A stretch of 14,796 nucleotides of DNA, from positions 1 to 14,796 of the forward strand of contig JAAFKL010000391.1 in assembly GCA_021399405.1 (NCBI GenBank). The letters are read 5' to 3'. Position numbers and translations under genes: made by a program. Of the stretch, positions 1 to 6,454 are shown piece after piece (within the stretch, counting starts at the first letter, position 1; every line of letters begins with the position of its first letter). This stretch comes from Candidatus Heimdallarchaeota archaeon (GTDB lineage: Archaea; Asgardarchaeota; Heimdallarchaeia; Heimdallarchaeales; Kariarchaeaceae). The notes under the pieces are model-generated. The model worked only from the letters and a program-made list of their open reading frames with translations. It did no database searches and was not told the origin of the DNA.

Positions 1-50
1 GGTTCAGAATTTTCGGTGCTCAGTTTAGAACGTTTACTCATTAATTTCAT
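1..50 (-). CDS. Possible 5' end of a leftward gene, cut by the window edge
   Basis: Read leftward, an ATG at 50-48 opens a frame that runs without a stop to the window edge (MKLMSKRSKLSTENSE, 16 codons). The peptide is short and polar, and nothing identifies it. A rightward frame is also open from position 1 to a stop at 61-63, so these bases could instead be the 3' end of a rightward gene. Sequence to the left would decide. Confidence 0.2.
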   Translation of the reverse strand, partial: MKLMSKRSKLSTENSE

Positions 51-120
51 AAGTGTTTTCTAACTTAATTTCTTTTCTATTATCGCGGTTGGATATATTC
101 CCAAGGTTCAACAATGTTCA

Positions 121-198
121 AGATTATTTTACACAAATTTTATTGGATGTTATCAATTTGATACCCCCCTCGAGGAATTCTTTTATCACATCGCGATT
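121..198 (+). repeat. Diverged copy of the leader of the Lrp-type gene
   Basis: This stretch aligns without gaps to 6033-6110, just upstream of the RAM-domain gene. The best part is 146-194 against 6058-6106, with about 85% identity by eye. It includes TATCAATTT, a C-run, and AGGAATTCTTTTATCA. The similarity stops where the RAM gene begins, so only the non-coding leader and promoter are shared. The rest of 1-437 shows no gene that I can support. Confidence 0.6.
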
Positions 199-399
199 TA
201 GAAATCACTTCTTTACCTGCTGGAGACAGGTTATAATGAGCTTAATAACAAGTGTAACACTTAATATCATGCCAATTTGACAATCATAGAATACTAATTT
301 GCTCAACAATATACCTTAATATGACAGAATTGACATTAAACAATACTATTAACCAATTATTTGATCGGTAATCCAATTTTTCATAGCAAGTTCATAACC

Positions 400-408
400 T
401 TATAATAA
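400..408 (+). promoter_or_regulatory. TATA-like box for the 438 gene
   Basis: TTATAATAA is centred about 34 nt before the ATG at 438. That is suitable spacing for an archaeal promoter with a short leader. Confidence 0.4.
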
Positions 409-437
409 TTCATTTGATCTCTATTGTTCAGTAATTT

Positions 438-1214
438 ATGAGATTAGGAGCCCTCTTATTAATATTAATATTAACATTTCCTATAATGTCTGCAGAAGGA
501 GCTTATGCAAACTGTGGATTGAATGAGCTATGTTATGATGAGAATTTAGATTTTTCAAAGGGAGATGCAATAACTTGGAGCTATCTCTCAGCCCTAAGGG
601 ATGGTGAGAGACAACAAGATGATGAGGGACGTTATGTTGATAATATGATATTTCAAGTTGAAATAAACATAGATATTCGTGGTTTTTCTTCTAAGACGCT
701 TGGGGAAAATTCTCAATATGCGTTCACTGTGTCGTCAATCTATCACGGCAATGTTATCCAGGTTAACTCTTACAACACTGGAATAGGTTTTATATATCGA
801 ACTATCAATAATACCGAGGTTGGACCTGTAAACTATTTAATACAATATGCGGAAGATTCCCCATATACCTTACATGAAAATGAAGATCGAAAAAACATGA
901 TTAATAAGTCCATTATTGATGGATTTTTACAAACTGAATATTTTGTTTTAGAATTAACGGAAGCGACAAATGAAATTATTAGAGGAGATTGGGTAGTTGA
1001 AAGGATTAATCTGAAAACAGGTTTACTTGATTATCGAAATGCAACTTATCTTCAAGATGGGGTACTTTCAAATATAATAATACAGCTTGATGGAATCGTC
1101 AGTGATGAAATTCGCTTAGGTATTCCGTTTCCTGTAATTGTGGGGACTGGAATTATGATTTTGGTCATATCCAGCGTAATATTGTATTTTTATCTTAGAC
1201 GTCAAGAAAGATAA
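438..1214 (+). CDS. Secreted, single-pass membrane-anchored protein of unknown function
   Basis: The 258-aa product starts with a signal peptide: Arg2, a hydrophobic core at about 4-17, and likely cleavage near Ala19-Ala25. About 200 polar residues follow, many in short beta-type stretches (FQVEINIDIRGF, YAFTVSSIYHG), with several NxT/NxS sequons. The protein ends in one hydrophobic helix (about 229-252) and a basic tail, YLRRQER. It therefore should be a type I membrane protein with an exported beta-rich domain. I recognise no enzyme motif and no family. The ATG is preceded by a TATA-like box. The stop lies 4 bp before the GTG of the next frame, but nothing links their functions. It could be an adhesion or surface-layer-associated protein, which is a guess from architecture only. 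Confidence 0.8.
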   Translation: MRLGALLLILILTFPIMSAEGAYANCGLNELCYDENLDFSKGDAITWSYLSALRDGERQQDDEGRYVDNMIFQVEINIDIRGFSSKTLGENSQYAFTVSSIYHGNVIQVNSYNTGIGFIYRTINNTEVGPVNYLIQYAEDSPYTLHENEDRKNMINKSIIDGFLQTEYFVLELTEATNEIIRGDWVVERINLKTGLLDYRNATYLQDGVLSNIIIQLDGIVSDEIRLGIPFPVIVGTGIMILVISSVILYFYLRRQER

Positions 1215-1218
1215 TGTA

Positions 1219-1998
1219 GTGAAGAAAAGCAGGCCTTATCGGTTAATCTATTTTTCTTTATTGGGTCTATGGAGATTGTGGGAATTGTTTCATAAGAAAA
1301 AAAAATCAGGAATTTCTAGAATATTTTATAATCAGAATTTTATTAAAATTATAGTTTTAGGATTTGAAATAAACAAATTTTCCAATTCTTGTGAAAGATA
1401 TAGAAAATTATTCAAGGTACTAGTTATCAGTAGGAAGTTAAATATTAAAGTTTTACAGGTTAATATTGTGGAACATCCATTTGTAACTGCTAAAACAGTT
1501 TTGGATAAGGAATTGAATAATCAGGGTTCTTCAGAAAAGAATATAGTTTACTCAAGTAATAAACAAAGCCTATACACGGTGTGTGGGACAGGTTATGAAG
1601 GAGAAAATATTAAACAATTTCTAAAAAAGCTCGAGAATAACAAAATCCAACAATTAGTAGATATAAGAGAAATTCCCAATAGTAGGAAACCAGGGTTTAG
1701 CAAGAACAGATTAATTGCGGCATTGACCTCATTGGGTATTGAGTACATACATTTCAAATTATTGGGTTCACCAAAAGTGATACGACATGCATTAAGAGAA
1801 AATAAGGATTATGAGTCGTTTTTTGAAAAGTATAACGAATATTTAGAAAATCAAGTCGAGACGATGAAAATTTTGGAGGAATTAATTTTACACGGGAAAA
1901 CAGTTTTACTCTGTTTTGAAAAGGATCACAATAAATGTCATCGAAAATCAGTTTTATCCAAATTGAAAGAAGCAGGATACGGTATTGAAGATATCTAA
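1219..1998 (+). CDS. DUF488 family protein with an unusual N-terminal extension
   Basis: Residues from about 116 to 259 are a clear DUF488 domain. They carry GYEG (125-128), LVDIREIPNSRKPGFSK (146-162), LGIEYIHFKLLG (172-183) and the C-terminal CFEKDHNKCHR (232-242), whose Cys and His residues are typical of the family. The biochemical role of DUF488 is not firmly established. The first 110 residues are Lys/Ile-rich, contain a hydrophobic stretch (about 10-24) and match nothing that I know. The GTG at 1219 lies 4 bp after the previous stop. A GTG at 1468 (codon 84) has an A/T-rich TATA-like element at about 1440-1449, roughly 24 nt upstream, and would give a more usual 176-aa protein. The domain is certain and the start is not. 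The gene ends 18 bp from the converging RadA-like gene. Confidence 0.8.
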   Translation: MKKSRPYRLIYFSLLGLWRLWELFHKKKKSGISRIFYNQNFIKIIVLGFEINKFSNSCERYRKLFKVLVISRKLNIKVLQVNIVEHPFVTAKTVLDKELNNQGSSEKNIVYSSNKQSLYTVCGTGYEGENIKQFLKKLENNKIQQLVDIREIPNSRKPGFSKNRLIAALTSLGIEYIHFKLLGSPKVIRHALRENKDYESFFEKYNEYLENQVETMKILEELILHGKTVLLCFEKDHNKCHRKSVLSKLKEAGYGIEDI

Positions 1999-2016
1999 GT
2001 TGTAGGGGTTGTAACT

Positions 2017-3165
2017 TTAAGTTGGAGTCTTAGAATTTCCACTAAGTATTGCTGCAAACTCTGGTGCCCCGAGCACCCCAAATTTTGTTACCAACCCAAA
2101 TACGCGGAATTTGGGATGAAGGTTCGATTTCATGCAGCTTATGCTGATAGGATGACCTAAATTTTCCCTCTCAAGCTTTCTCCGGTCAGGAAGATCGCGA
2201 TACATACTCTCCATCTCCCGATATTCATTCATCCTTGCTTTACTCATTTGAAAAACCATATGGCAGTGATATCTAATGCAATATTCTAATTTGGGAATAT
2301 AACTCTCCCACCTTGGGCCGGGTGATTCATGGTCCCTCTCCAAGCTATTGACAACTACTGATATTGTACCAAAATAATGCCCATGCTGTTTGAGCAAGTT
2401 GAAAATATCGTGCAATATCTGATCTCTATATCCACGTGAGGAATGATGTTCAACGTATCCCATTGATTGGTGACTGCTACTGTAATTATTAGCTATGATA
2501 TCAGATAAGTTATCAATTATAATTAATCCAATCTTAGCAGGATCTGGGAATGATTTAAGATTTTCATATAACTCATCCAGACTACTTGCATAACATCCAA
2601 TCAGATTCTTATCTATCTGAGATCCACTGAGCCGATGATACTCGTTCATGGCGACAATATTGGGGAGTATGGGTTCATATGATGAAGTAAAATAAACAAC
2701 TTGCTTATTCCATCCACCATCTTTCTTGTATTTCATCATTTGTAATGCAATAGATTGGCAAAATTTGGATTTCCCAATTGCTGGGGGGCCTACTAGCTCA
2801 ATTACGCTACCAGATCTTATACCTGCAGTCTCTGTCTGTGAAAATATATACCCATTTGATAACTCCTTGTTAAGGTGGAGCATATTTGTTTCTAGATAGT
2901 CGTACTCTTGTTTGATCTTATCTGCGCTGAGGAGATTTCCTCCCCTCAATCTTGATAACTGTCTGAACAGAATTTTGGCACTCTGATCAGATATTCCATC
3001 TATGTTTTCTAAGTCTCTTTTACTGGTTATCAATAATTGTCTGGGTGCTGCATACCCAGCACAGGTAAGTGCTATTTTGACACGTTTAATTGCCGACGGT
3101 GACCGAAACCCTGATTCTTCAAGGAATTGATCCATCTTGATATCTAAATTAGTGACTAATGTCAT
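2017..3165 (-). CDS. RadA/Rad51-like RecA-superfamily ATPase (diverged paralogue)
   Basis: Numbering is from an upstream in-frame TTG at 3171. Residues about 14-75 resemble the RadA N-terminal helix-hairpin-helix region (LENIDGISDQSAKILF). The RecA-type core has Walker A GPPAIGKS (128-135) and Walker B LIIIDNLS (216-223). Family members bind ATP and act in strand exchange or its regulation. Compared with standard RadA, the Walker A sequence differs from the usual GEFGSGKT, the TNQV-type strand is replaced by VVVNSLE, and the ordinary GG..L..A loop before the core is not evident. These differences suggest an accessory paralogue, not the main recombinase. I chose ATG 3165 because a strong TATA element lies 26 nt upstream, giving a leaderless transcript. 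The TTG two codons earlier is less likely. It is divergent from the 3443 gene. Confidence 0.85.
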   Translation of the reverse strand: MTLVTNLDIKMDQFLEESGFRSPSAIKRVKIALTCAGYAAPRQLLITSKRDLENIDGISDQSAKILFRQLSRLRGGNLLSADKIKQEYDYLETNMLHLNKELSNGYIFSQTETAGIRSGSVIELVGPPAIGKSKFCQSIALQMMKYKKDGGWNKQVVYFTSSYEPILPNIVAMNEYHRLSGSQIDKNLIGCYASSLDELYENLKSFPDPAKIGLIIIDNLSDIIANNYSSSHQSMGYVEHHSSRGYRDQILHDIFNLLKQHGHYFGTISVVVNSLERDHESPGPRWESYIPKLEYCIRYHCHMVFQMSKARMNEYREMESMYRDLPDRRKLERENLGHPISISCMKSNLHPKFRVFGLVTKFGVLGAPEFAAILSGNSKTPT

Positions 3166-3185
3166 TATCAACTAAATACTGTGAA

Positions 3186-3196
3186 ATATATATAAG
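3186..3196 (-). promoter_or_regulatory. TATA box for the RadA-like gene
   Basis: On the minus strand the sequence reads TTATATATATTTC. It is centred about 26 nt from the ATG at 3165, the spacing expected when transcription starts at or next to the start codon. Confidence 0.6.
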
Positions 3197-3410
3197 TAAA
3201 AACTGTATAGTAGTTCAAGAAAAGTTGCAAAAATTTTGATTGTTTCGATCAATTATGGCTTTGTGGGTTTTGACAGGACGGATATAATTGACCTCTTCCC
3301 TTTCTGCTGAAACTAATAGAAATTCTGGTTACTATATTGTTGGGTATAAAATTCCATATGTTAAAATTATTCATGGAGACAATACATTATTTTTATTGGG
3401 TACAATAATA

Positions 3411-3420
3411 ATTATATATT
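3411..3420 (+). promoter_or_regulatory. TATA box for the AbrB-like gene
   Basis: ATTATATATT is centred about 27 nt before the ATG at 3443 and suggests a leaderless transcript. The rest of the divergent gap 3172-3442 shows only AT-rich sequence and one TTGATCGA-type site (minus strand, about 3244-3252). Confidence 0.6.
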
Positions 3421-3442
3421 GGGAAACTTATAATAGTATAAC

Positions 3443-4048
3443 ATGATTAGAGAAATTAGTGATTTCTTAACTGAAGTGAATGAAATGCCAAAACATGGAA
3501 AAATACCATTTACTACTAAAATTCAGGACACTGGTGATAGATCCAGATTAACAATACCTAAGCCAATTAAAGATTTAGGAGATTTACAATGGAAAATTAA
3601 GATTAAGGATAATGCGGCAATATGGAATATTGATGAAAAAGCTTTTGCGAATAATCCTAATATGTTCAGACCTCACAGAATTGATAGAGAACAAATGTAT
3701 GTTGCATTTGAAATTTCAGTAGATGTCAAAAACCTCCTTGGGATCCCAATCGAAAATTTCTATAAGTACGAAGAGTTGAAACAAGAATTGATGGATCGTG
3801 CTTTGTTGACATTATTTGATAATGATAATTTAATTGAAACATTTCAAACATTGGAAGATGCATTCACGGAGATTTATTCTCATTATATAGTGGATGATAC
3901 CTTGAAATTAGATGATCAACTGATCGACTTTCGATTCCAATCAAAAGATAGCTATATTGAACCAGGATACAATGATGAAACAGGGGAATACGTGCATTTG
4001 AAGAAAGGCAAGCGAAATGACGGATCGACTTACTTGAGTGAGATATAG
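3443..4048 (+). CDS. Protein with an AbrB-like N-terminal hairpin, otherwise unknown
   Basis: The 201-aa product contains, at about 21-46, a segment of the form TTKIQDTGDRSRLTIPKPIK. This resembles the swapped-hairpin DNA-binding strand pair of the SpoVT/AbrB superfamily, which is common in archaeal regulators and antitoxins. The remaining 150 residues are acidic, with a predicted helical middle (about 108-150) and a polar tail rich in Asp, Tyr and Lys, and I do not recognise them. ATG 3443 is favoured by the TATA box 27 nt upstream. A second ATG, at codon 15, would still keep the hairpin. It is transcribed towards the HEPN-containing reading frames but is separated from them by 138 bp with a separate promoter-like box. 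A regulator or antitoxin role is inferred from the hairpin alone, and the match is weak. Confidence 0.6.
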   Translation: MIREISDFLTEVNEMPKHGKIPFTTKIQDTGDRSRLTIPKPIKDLGDLQWKIKIKDNAAIWNIDEKAFANNPNMFRPHRIDREQMYVAFEISVDVKNLLGIPIENFYKYEELKQELMDRALLTLFDNDNLIETFQTLEDAFTEIYSHYIVDDTLKLDDQLIDFRFQSKDSYIEPGYNDETGEYVHLKKGKRNDGSTYLSEI

Positions 4049-4145
4049 AATCAATATTTCTTAAACTAGATTTTTGATCAACCAATAAGAATGTGTAATA
4101 GGCTTATTCACAGATGTGTAGATCATCTATCATGCACTTCCTTGA

Positions 4146-4153
4146 ATTTATAA
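4146..4153 (+). promoter_or_regulatory. TATA-like box for the HEPN-containing locus
   Basis: ATTTATAA lies about 37 nt before the ATG at 4187, enough for a leader of roughly 10 nt. It suggests that this locus can be transcribed apart from the AbrB-like gene. Confidence 0.45.
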
Positions 4154-4186
4154 GGAGCGTAATCTGGATTAATTTGAGTGTAACTT

Positions 4187-4765
4187 ATGAAATTAAAAAT
4201 TTCAATCGAGCTACCATATTGGCTAAGTATCCCTGATAAGCAAATTTTCAAAAGTAAATTAAATGACAAATTGATATACAATATGATGATTAATCAAGAT
4301 TATTGGAGAGTGAGGGGTGTAGGAGCAGATAATGGAAAATCACTAATTAAAAATGAACGTGATGTGATAAATCTAAATACGCTCAAAACCTATGATACAT
4401 TGCCGTCAATACTTGAAACTAACTTTGAGGAAGCTCATCATTTTATTGAAAAATTACCATCCGTCATGGAGTTTCTCATTGAGAACAGCGATGAAAAGTC
4501 ACATGCACTAGAACTCAAACTTTCAGATCAGTTTACTGGAATCGATTCAATTTGGAACGAAATTAAGAACGAAATTAATATCTTCCTTAGAATTTATGCT
4601 TCAACGTTTGTCAGTCAAATAAAATCATACGCCATATATCATCTACCCGACACATACTATAATGCTAAGAACGTCCGAATCCAGATTAAAAGGAAAATTT
4701 CCCAACAAAAGAGGGATGGATTGAATTTGTTGATTTACCACTGCTATTCGAAAGAACACCAATGA
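4187..4765 (+). CDS. Unknown 192-aa reading frame, probably the N-terminal part of the HEPN protein
   Basis: As read, it is a 192-aa soluble protein. It opens with a beta-type segment (MKLKISIELPYWLSI) and has a helical region at about 130-160. No known motif was found, including the GS-x10-DxD signature of the MNT nucleotidyltransferases that often pair with HEPN proteins. Its last 23 residues (from about 170) read poorly. Over the same bases the next frame, used by the HEPN gene, is open from 4690 and reads sensibly as FPTKEGWIEFVDLPLLFERTP. One extra A in the A-run at 4688-4691 would join the two as QIKKENFPTKEGW and give a single product of about 593 aa. The ATGA overlap with 4762 could also be ordinary translational coupling. 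Confidence 0.6.
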   Translation: MKLKISIELPYWLSIPDKQIFKSKLNDKLIYNMMINQDYWRVRGVGADNGKSLIKNERDVINLNTLKTYDTLPSILETNFEEAHHFIEKLPSVMEFLIENSDEKSHALELKLSDQFTGIDSIWNEIKNEINIFLRIYASTFVSQIKSYAIYHLPDTYYNAKNVRIQIKRKISQQKRDGLNLLIYHCYSKEHQ

Positions 4766-5967
4766 ATTTCCCCTCAGCATTGGTTTCCGATGGTGCTCTT
4801 GAGTACATCCAAACTCAATTAATTAGGAAAAGAATTACACCACATCTCTCTGTACGTCAAAACATCAAAGACTCTAGATTATTACGAGATATGCGGAATT
4901 ATGTAATTCAGATCTCAATTCTACTTGAAACCTTGATGAAACCATTCCTCGAAAAAATGCTAGAAATACATATTGATATAATTTCGACATTAATCAAGTC
5001 GGATTCGTTGAGAGATTTTGTTAAATTCCAATTGCCACATTTCTTGATTACACCCAACATGGATTCTGAAAAGCTAGCTACTTTATTAAATCAACTCGAA
5101 GCGACGCAGAGCTTAGTTAGCTTGCGAAATCAGGTAATACACAACAATGCGAATCCACAATGGTCAGAAAATAATTTTCAAATGTGCAAGTCCACATTAG
5201 AGGTCGTTCACTTGATAGAAAATGAAATAGATTTTCAATTACATAAATTTCAAGTCAGAGAGTTAGCAATCGGTCATACTAGTCATGTACACGAACAAAT
5301 GTTAAATGTATGGTTCATAAAAATCTTCAGCACGAGATCAGAGCAGTTGTTCTCAACTTACCATGGACAAATACTACAAAAATCAACATTGGACAGACTT
5401 ATTCAAACAACAAATGAGGAAAGTGATTCCATAGAACCGGTTAAAATAGATTTGAACAATGCCCGGAGTTTTGTCTATAAGATTACAACAAGTGGAGAAG
5501 TGAGTTTTCTATTAGTGTTTTTTCCAACAACTGATAGTGAAATTAACTCTCAGGCATTGGATTCAACTTTGATTCAGATCAAAACCACATTAGGTGCTGA
5601 AATAAAATCAGACACAAATTTTGAGGTCATATTCTTCTTTTCAGGGTTACCGTCCCAAACGGAGCGGGAATTGGGAGCAATTTTAAAAGATCTATTTCTG
5701 AAACATAATTTATCTCTAGTCTTTTCAAAAAAACACCTTGTCGTCAACAAGGATATGAAGCCAATCATTAAAATTTTTGAACATCATAATGGTACATTAT
5801 CAGAGAAAGTGCTAATGGATCTGCTGCAAAATTCCAATCATTTCCAGAAATTTAACAATGATATCTTTCAATTTGTTCTTTATTTCCTTAATCATTTGAA
5901 AGTTGAACTTAAAGAGGGGATCAGATATTATTCTATGAATACGAAAATCAGCGAAATTATTGAGTAA
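4762..5967 (+). CDS. HEPN-domain protein, probable ribonuclease, with C-terminal alpha/beta and winged-helix-like regions
   Basis: The helical N-terminal part (about 10-165) contains SLRNQVIHN, in which R122-N123-x3-H127 matches the HEPN R[N/D/H]x3-5H active-site motif of metal-independent RNases. HEPN domains act in toxin-antitoxin, defence and RNA-processing systems. Residues about 235-328 alternate strands (FLLVFFPTT, FEVIFFFSG, LSLVFSKKHLVV) with helices like a small alpha/beta domain. Residues 341-392 could be a winged helix (SEKVLMDLL, then FVLYFLNHLKVELKEGIRYY). No transmembrane helix was seen. There is no ribosome-binding site before ATG 4762, and the frame is open upstream to 4690, so this may be the C-terminal two thirds of a longer protein starting at 4187. 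The HEPN call is fairly safe. The RNA-cleaving activity is inferred. Confidence 0.7.
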   Translation: MNFPSALVSDGALEYIQTQLIRKRITPHLSVRQNIKDSRLLRDMRNYVIQISILLETLMKPFLEKMLEIHIDIISTLIKSDSLRDFVKFQLPHFLITPNMDSEKLATLLNQLEATQSLVSLRNQVIHNNANPQWSENNFQMCKSTLEVVHLIENEIDFQLHKFQVRELAIGHTSHVHEQMLNVWFIKIFSTRSEQLFSTYHGQILQKSTLDRLIQTTNEESDSIEPVKIDLNNARSFVYKITTSGEVSFLLVFFPTTDSEINSQALDSTLIQIKTTLGAEIKSDTNFEVIFFFSGLPSQTERELGAILKDLFLKHNLSLVFSKKHLVVNKDMKPIIKIFEHHNGTLSEKVLMDLLQNSNHFQKFNNDIFQFVLYFLNHLKVELKEGIRYYSMNTKISEIIE

Positions 5968-6032
5968 TGTTATCGTAAGATGAGAGGTCCTACTTAAGAG
6001 GAAAAGTCGATCCATTTTCTTAGTCACGTACG

Positions 6033-6110
6033 AGTAAATTTTACATTATTTCCTGTAGATCTTATCAATTTCTTACCCCCTGCAAGGAATTCTTTTATCA
6101 TATCGATGAG
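6033..6110 (+). repeat. Leader and promoter region of the Lrp-type gene, repeated at 121-198
   Basis: This is the second copy of the leader repeat described at 121-198. Within it, CTTTTATCAT (6092-6101) lies 23-32 nt before ATG 6124 and could be the TATA box. Confidence 0.55.
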
Positions 6111-6123
6111 TTCATGGTTTGAG

Positions 6124-6354
6124 ATGGCAACCGCATTTATCTTGATTAATACCGACGTCGCTGCCGAGGAGGAAGTGATGGGCCAATTGAAGTCAATACC
6201 CGAGGTGAAGTCTGTACACCTTGTTTACGGCATTTACGACCTGATTGTACAAATTGAAGCCGAAGATTTAGACACTCTGAAGAAGGGAGTGACTGAAAAC
6301 CTCCGAGCAATTGAGAAGATTCGCTCTACTATGACAATGATCGCTGTAGAATAA
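6124..6354 (+). CDS. Stand-alone Lrp/AsnC ligand-binding (RAM) domain protein
   Basis: The 76-aa product is a single RAM domain, the alpha/beta ligand-binding half of Lrp/AsnC regulators, without the DNA-binding half. It starts MATAFILINT and keeps the usual order: strand, helix (EEEVMGQLKSIPEV), strand with VHLVYGIYDLIVQIE, helix (DLDTLKKGVTENL), final strand STMTMIAVE. Such proteins form dimers or larger oligomers and bind amino acids or related small molecules. They may modulate full-length Lrp proteins by mixed assembly. I prefer ATG 6124 because family members begin with this strand and a TATA-like box lies at the right distance. ATG 6106, six codons earlier (MSSWFE), is the alternative. 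The gene stands alone. Its base composition is richer in G+C than its neighbours, as expected for a conserved core gene. Confidence 0.85.
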   Translation: MATAFILINTDVAAEEEVMGQLKSIPEVKSVHLVYGIYDLIVQIEAEDLDTLKKGVTENLRAIEKIRSTMTMIAVE

Positions 6355-6417
6355 CTAGTATACAGTTTCAAGTCTATTAATAACCAGAATCTAAACAATC
6401 TTAAATGTCCACAGGAA

Positions 6418-6426
6418 TTTTAATAT
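6418..6426 (+). promoter_or_regulatory. TATA-like box for the 6455 gene
   Basis: TTTAATATC is centred about 33 nt before the ATG at 6455. Confidence 0.35.
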
Positions 6427-6454
6427 CACTTTTGTATCTTTAAGATTAAGCAGG

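Noticed and set aside
53..280. Open frame of 75 codons starting with GTG
   Set aside because: It runs through the non-coding leader repeat, has no promoter or homologue-like features, and its peptide shows no coherent domain.
4688..4702. Programmed -1 frameshift site linking the HEPN frames
   Set aside because: AAATTTC is a slippery heptamer, but its codon phase does not fit the first frame, and no following stem or pseudoknot was seen. A simple indel explains the split better.
4187..4765. MNT-type nucleotidyltransferase antitoxin partner for the HEPN protein
   Set aside because: The GSxxxG and DxD motifs of that family are absent.
3864..6027. Leftward frames of 64-73 codons across the AbrB-like and HEPN genes
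   Set aside because: They are antisense to longer forward genes, with no promoter and no recognisable product.
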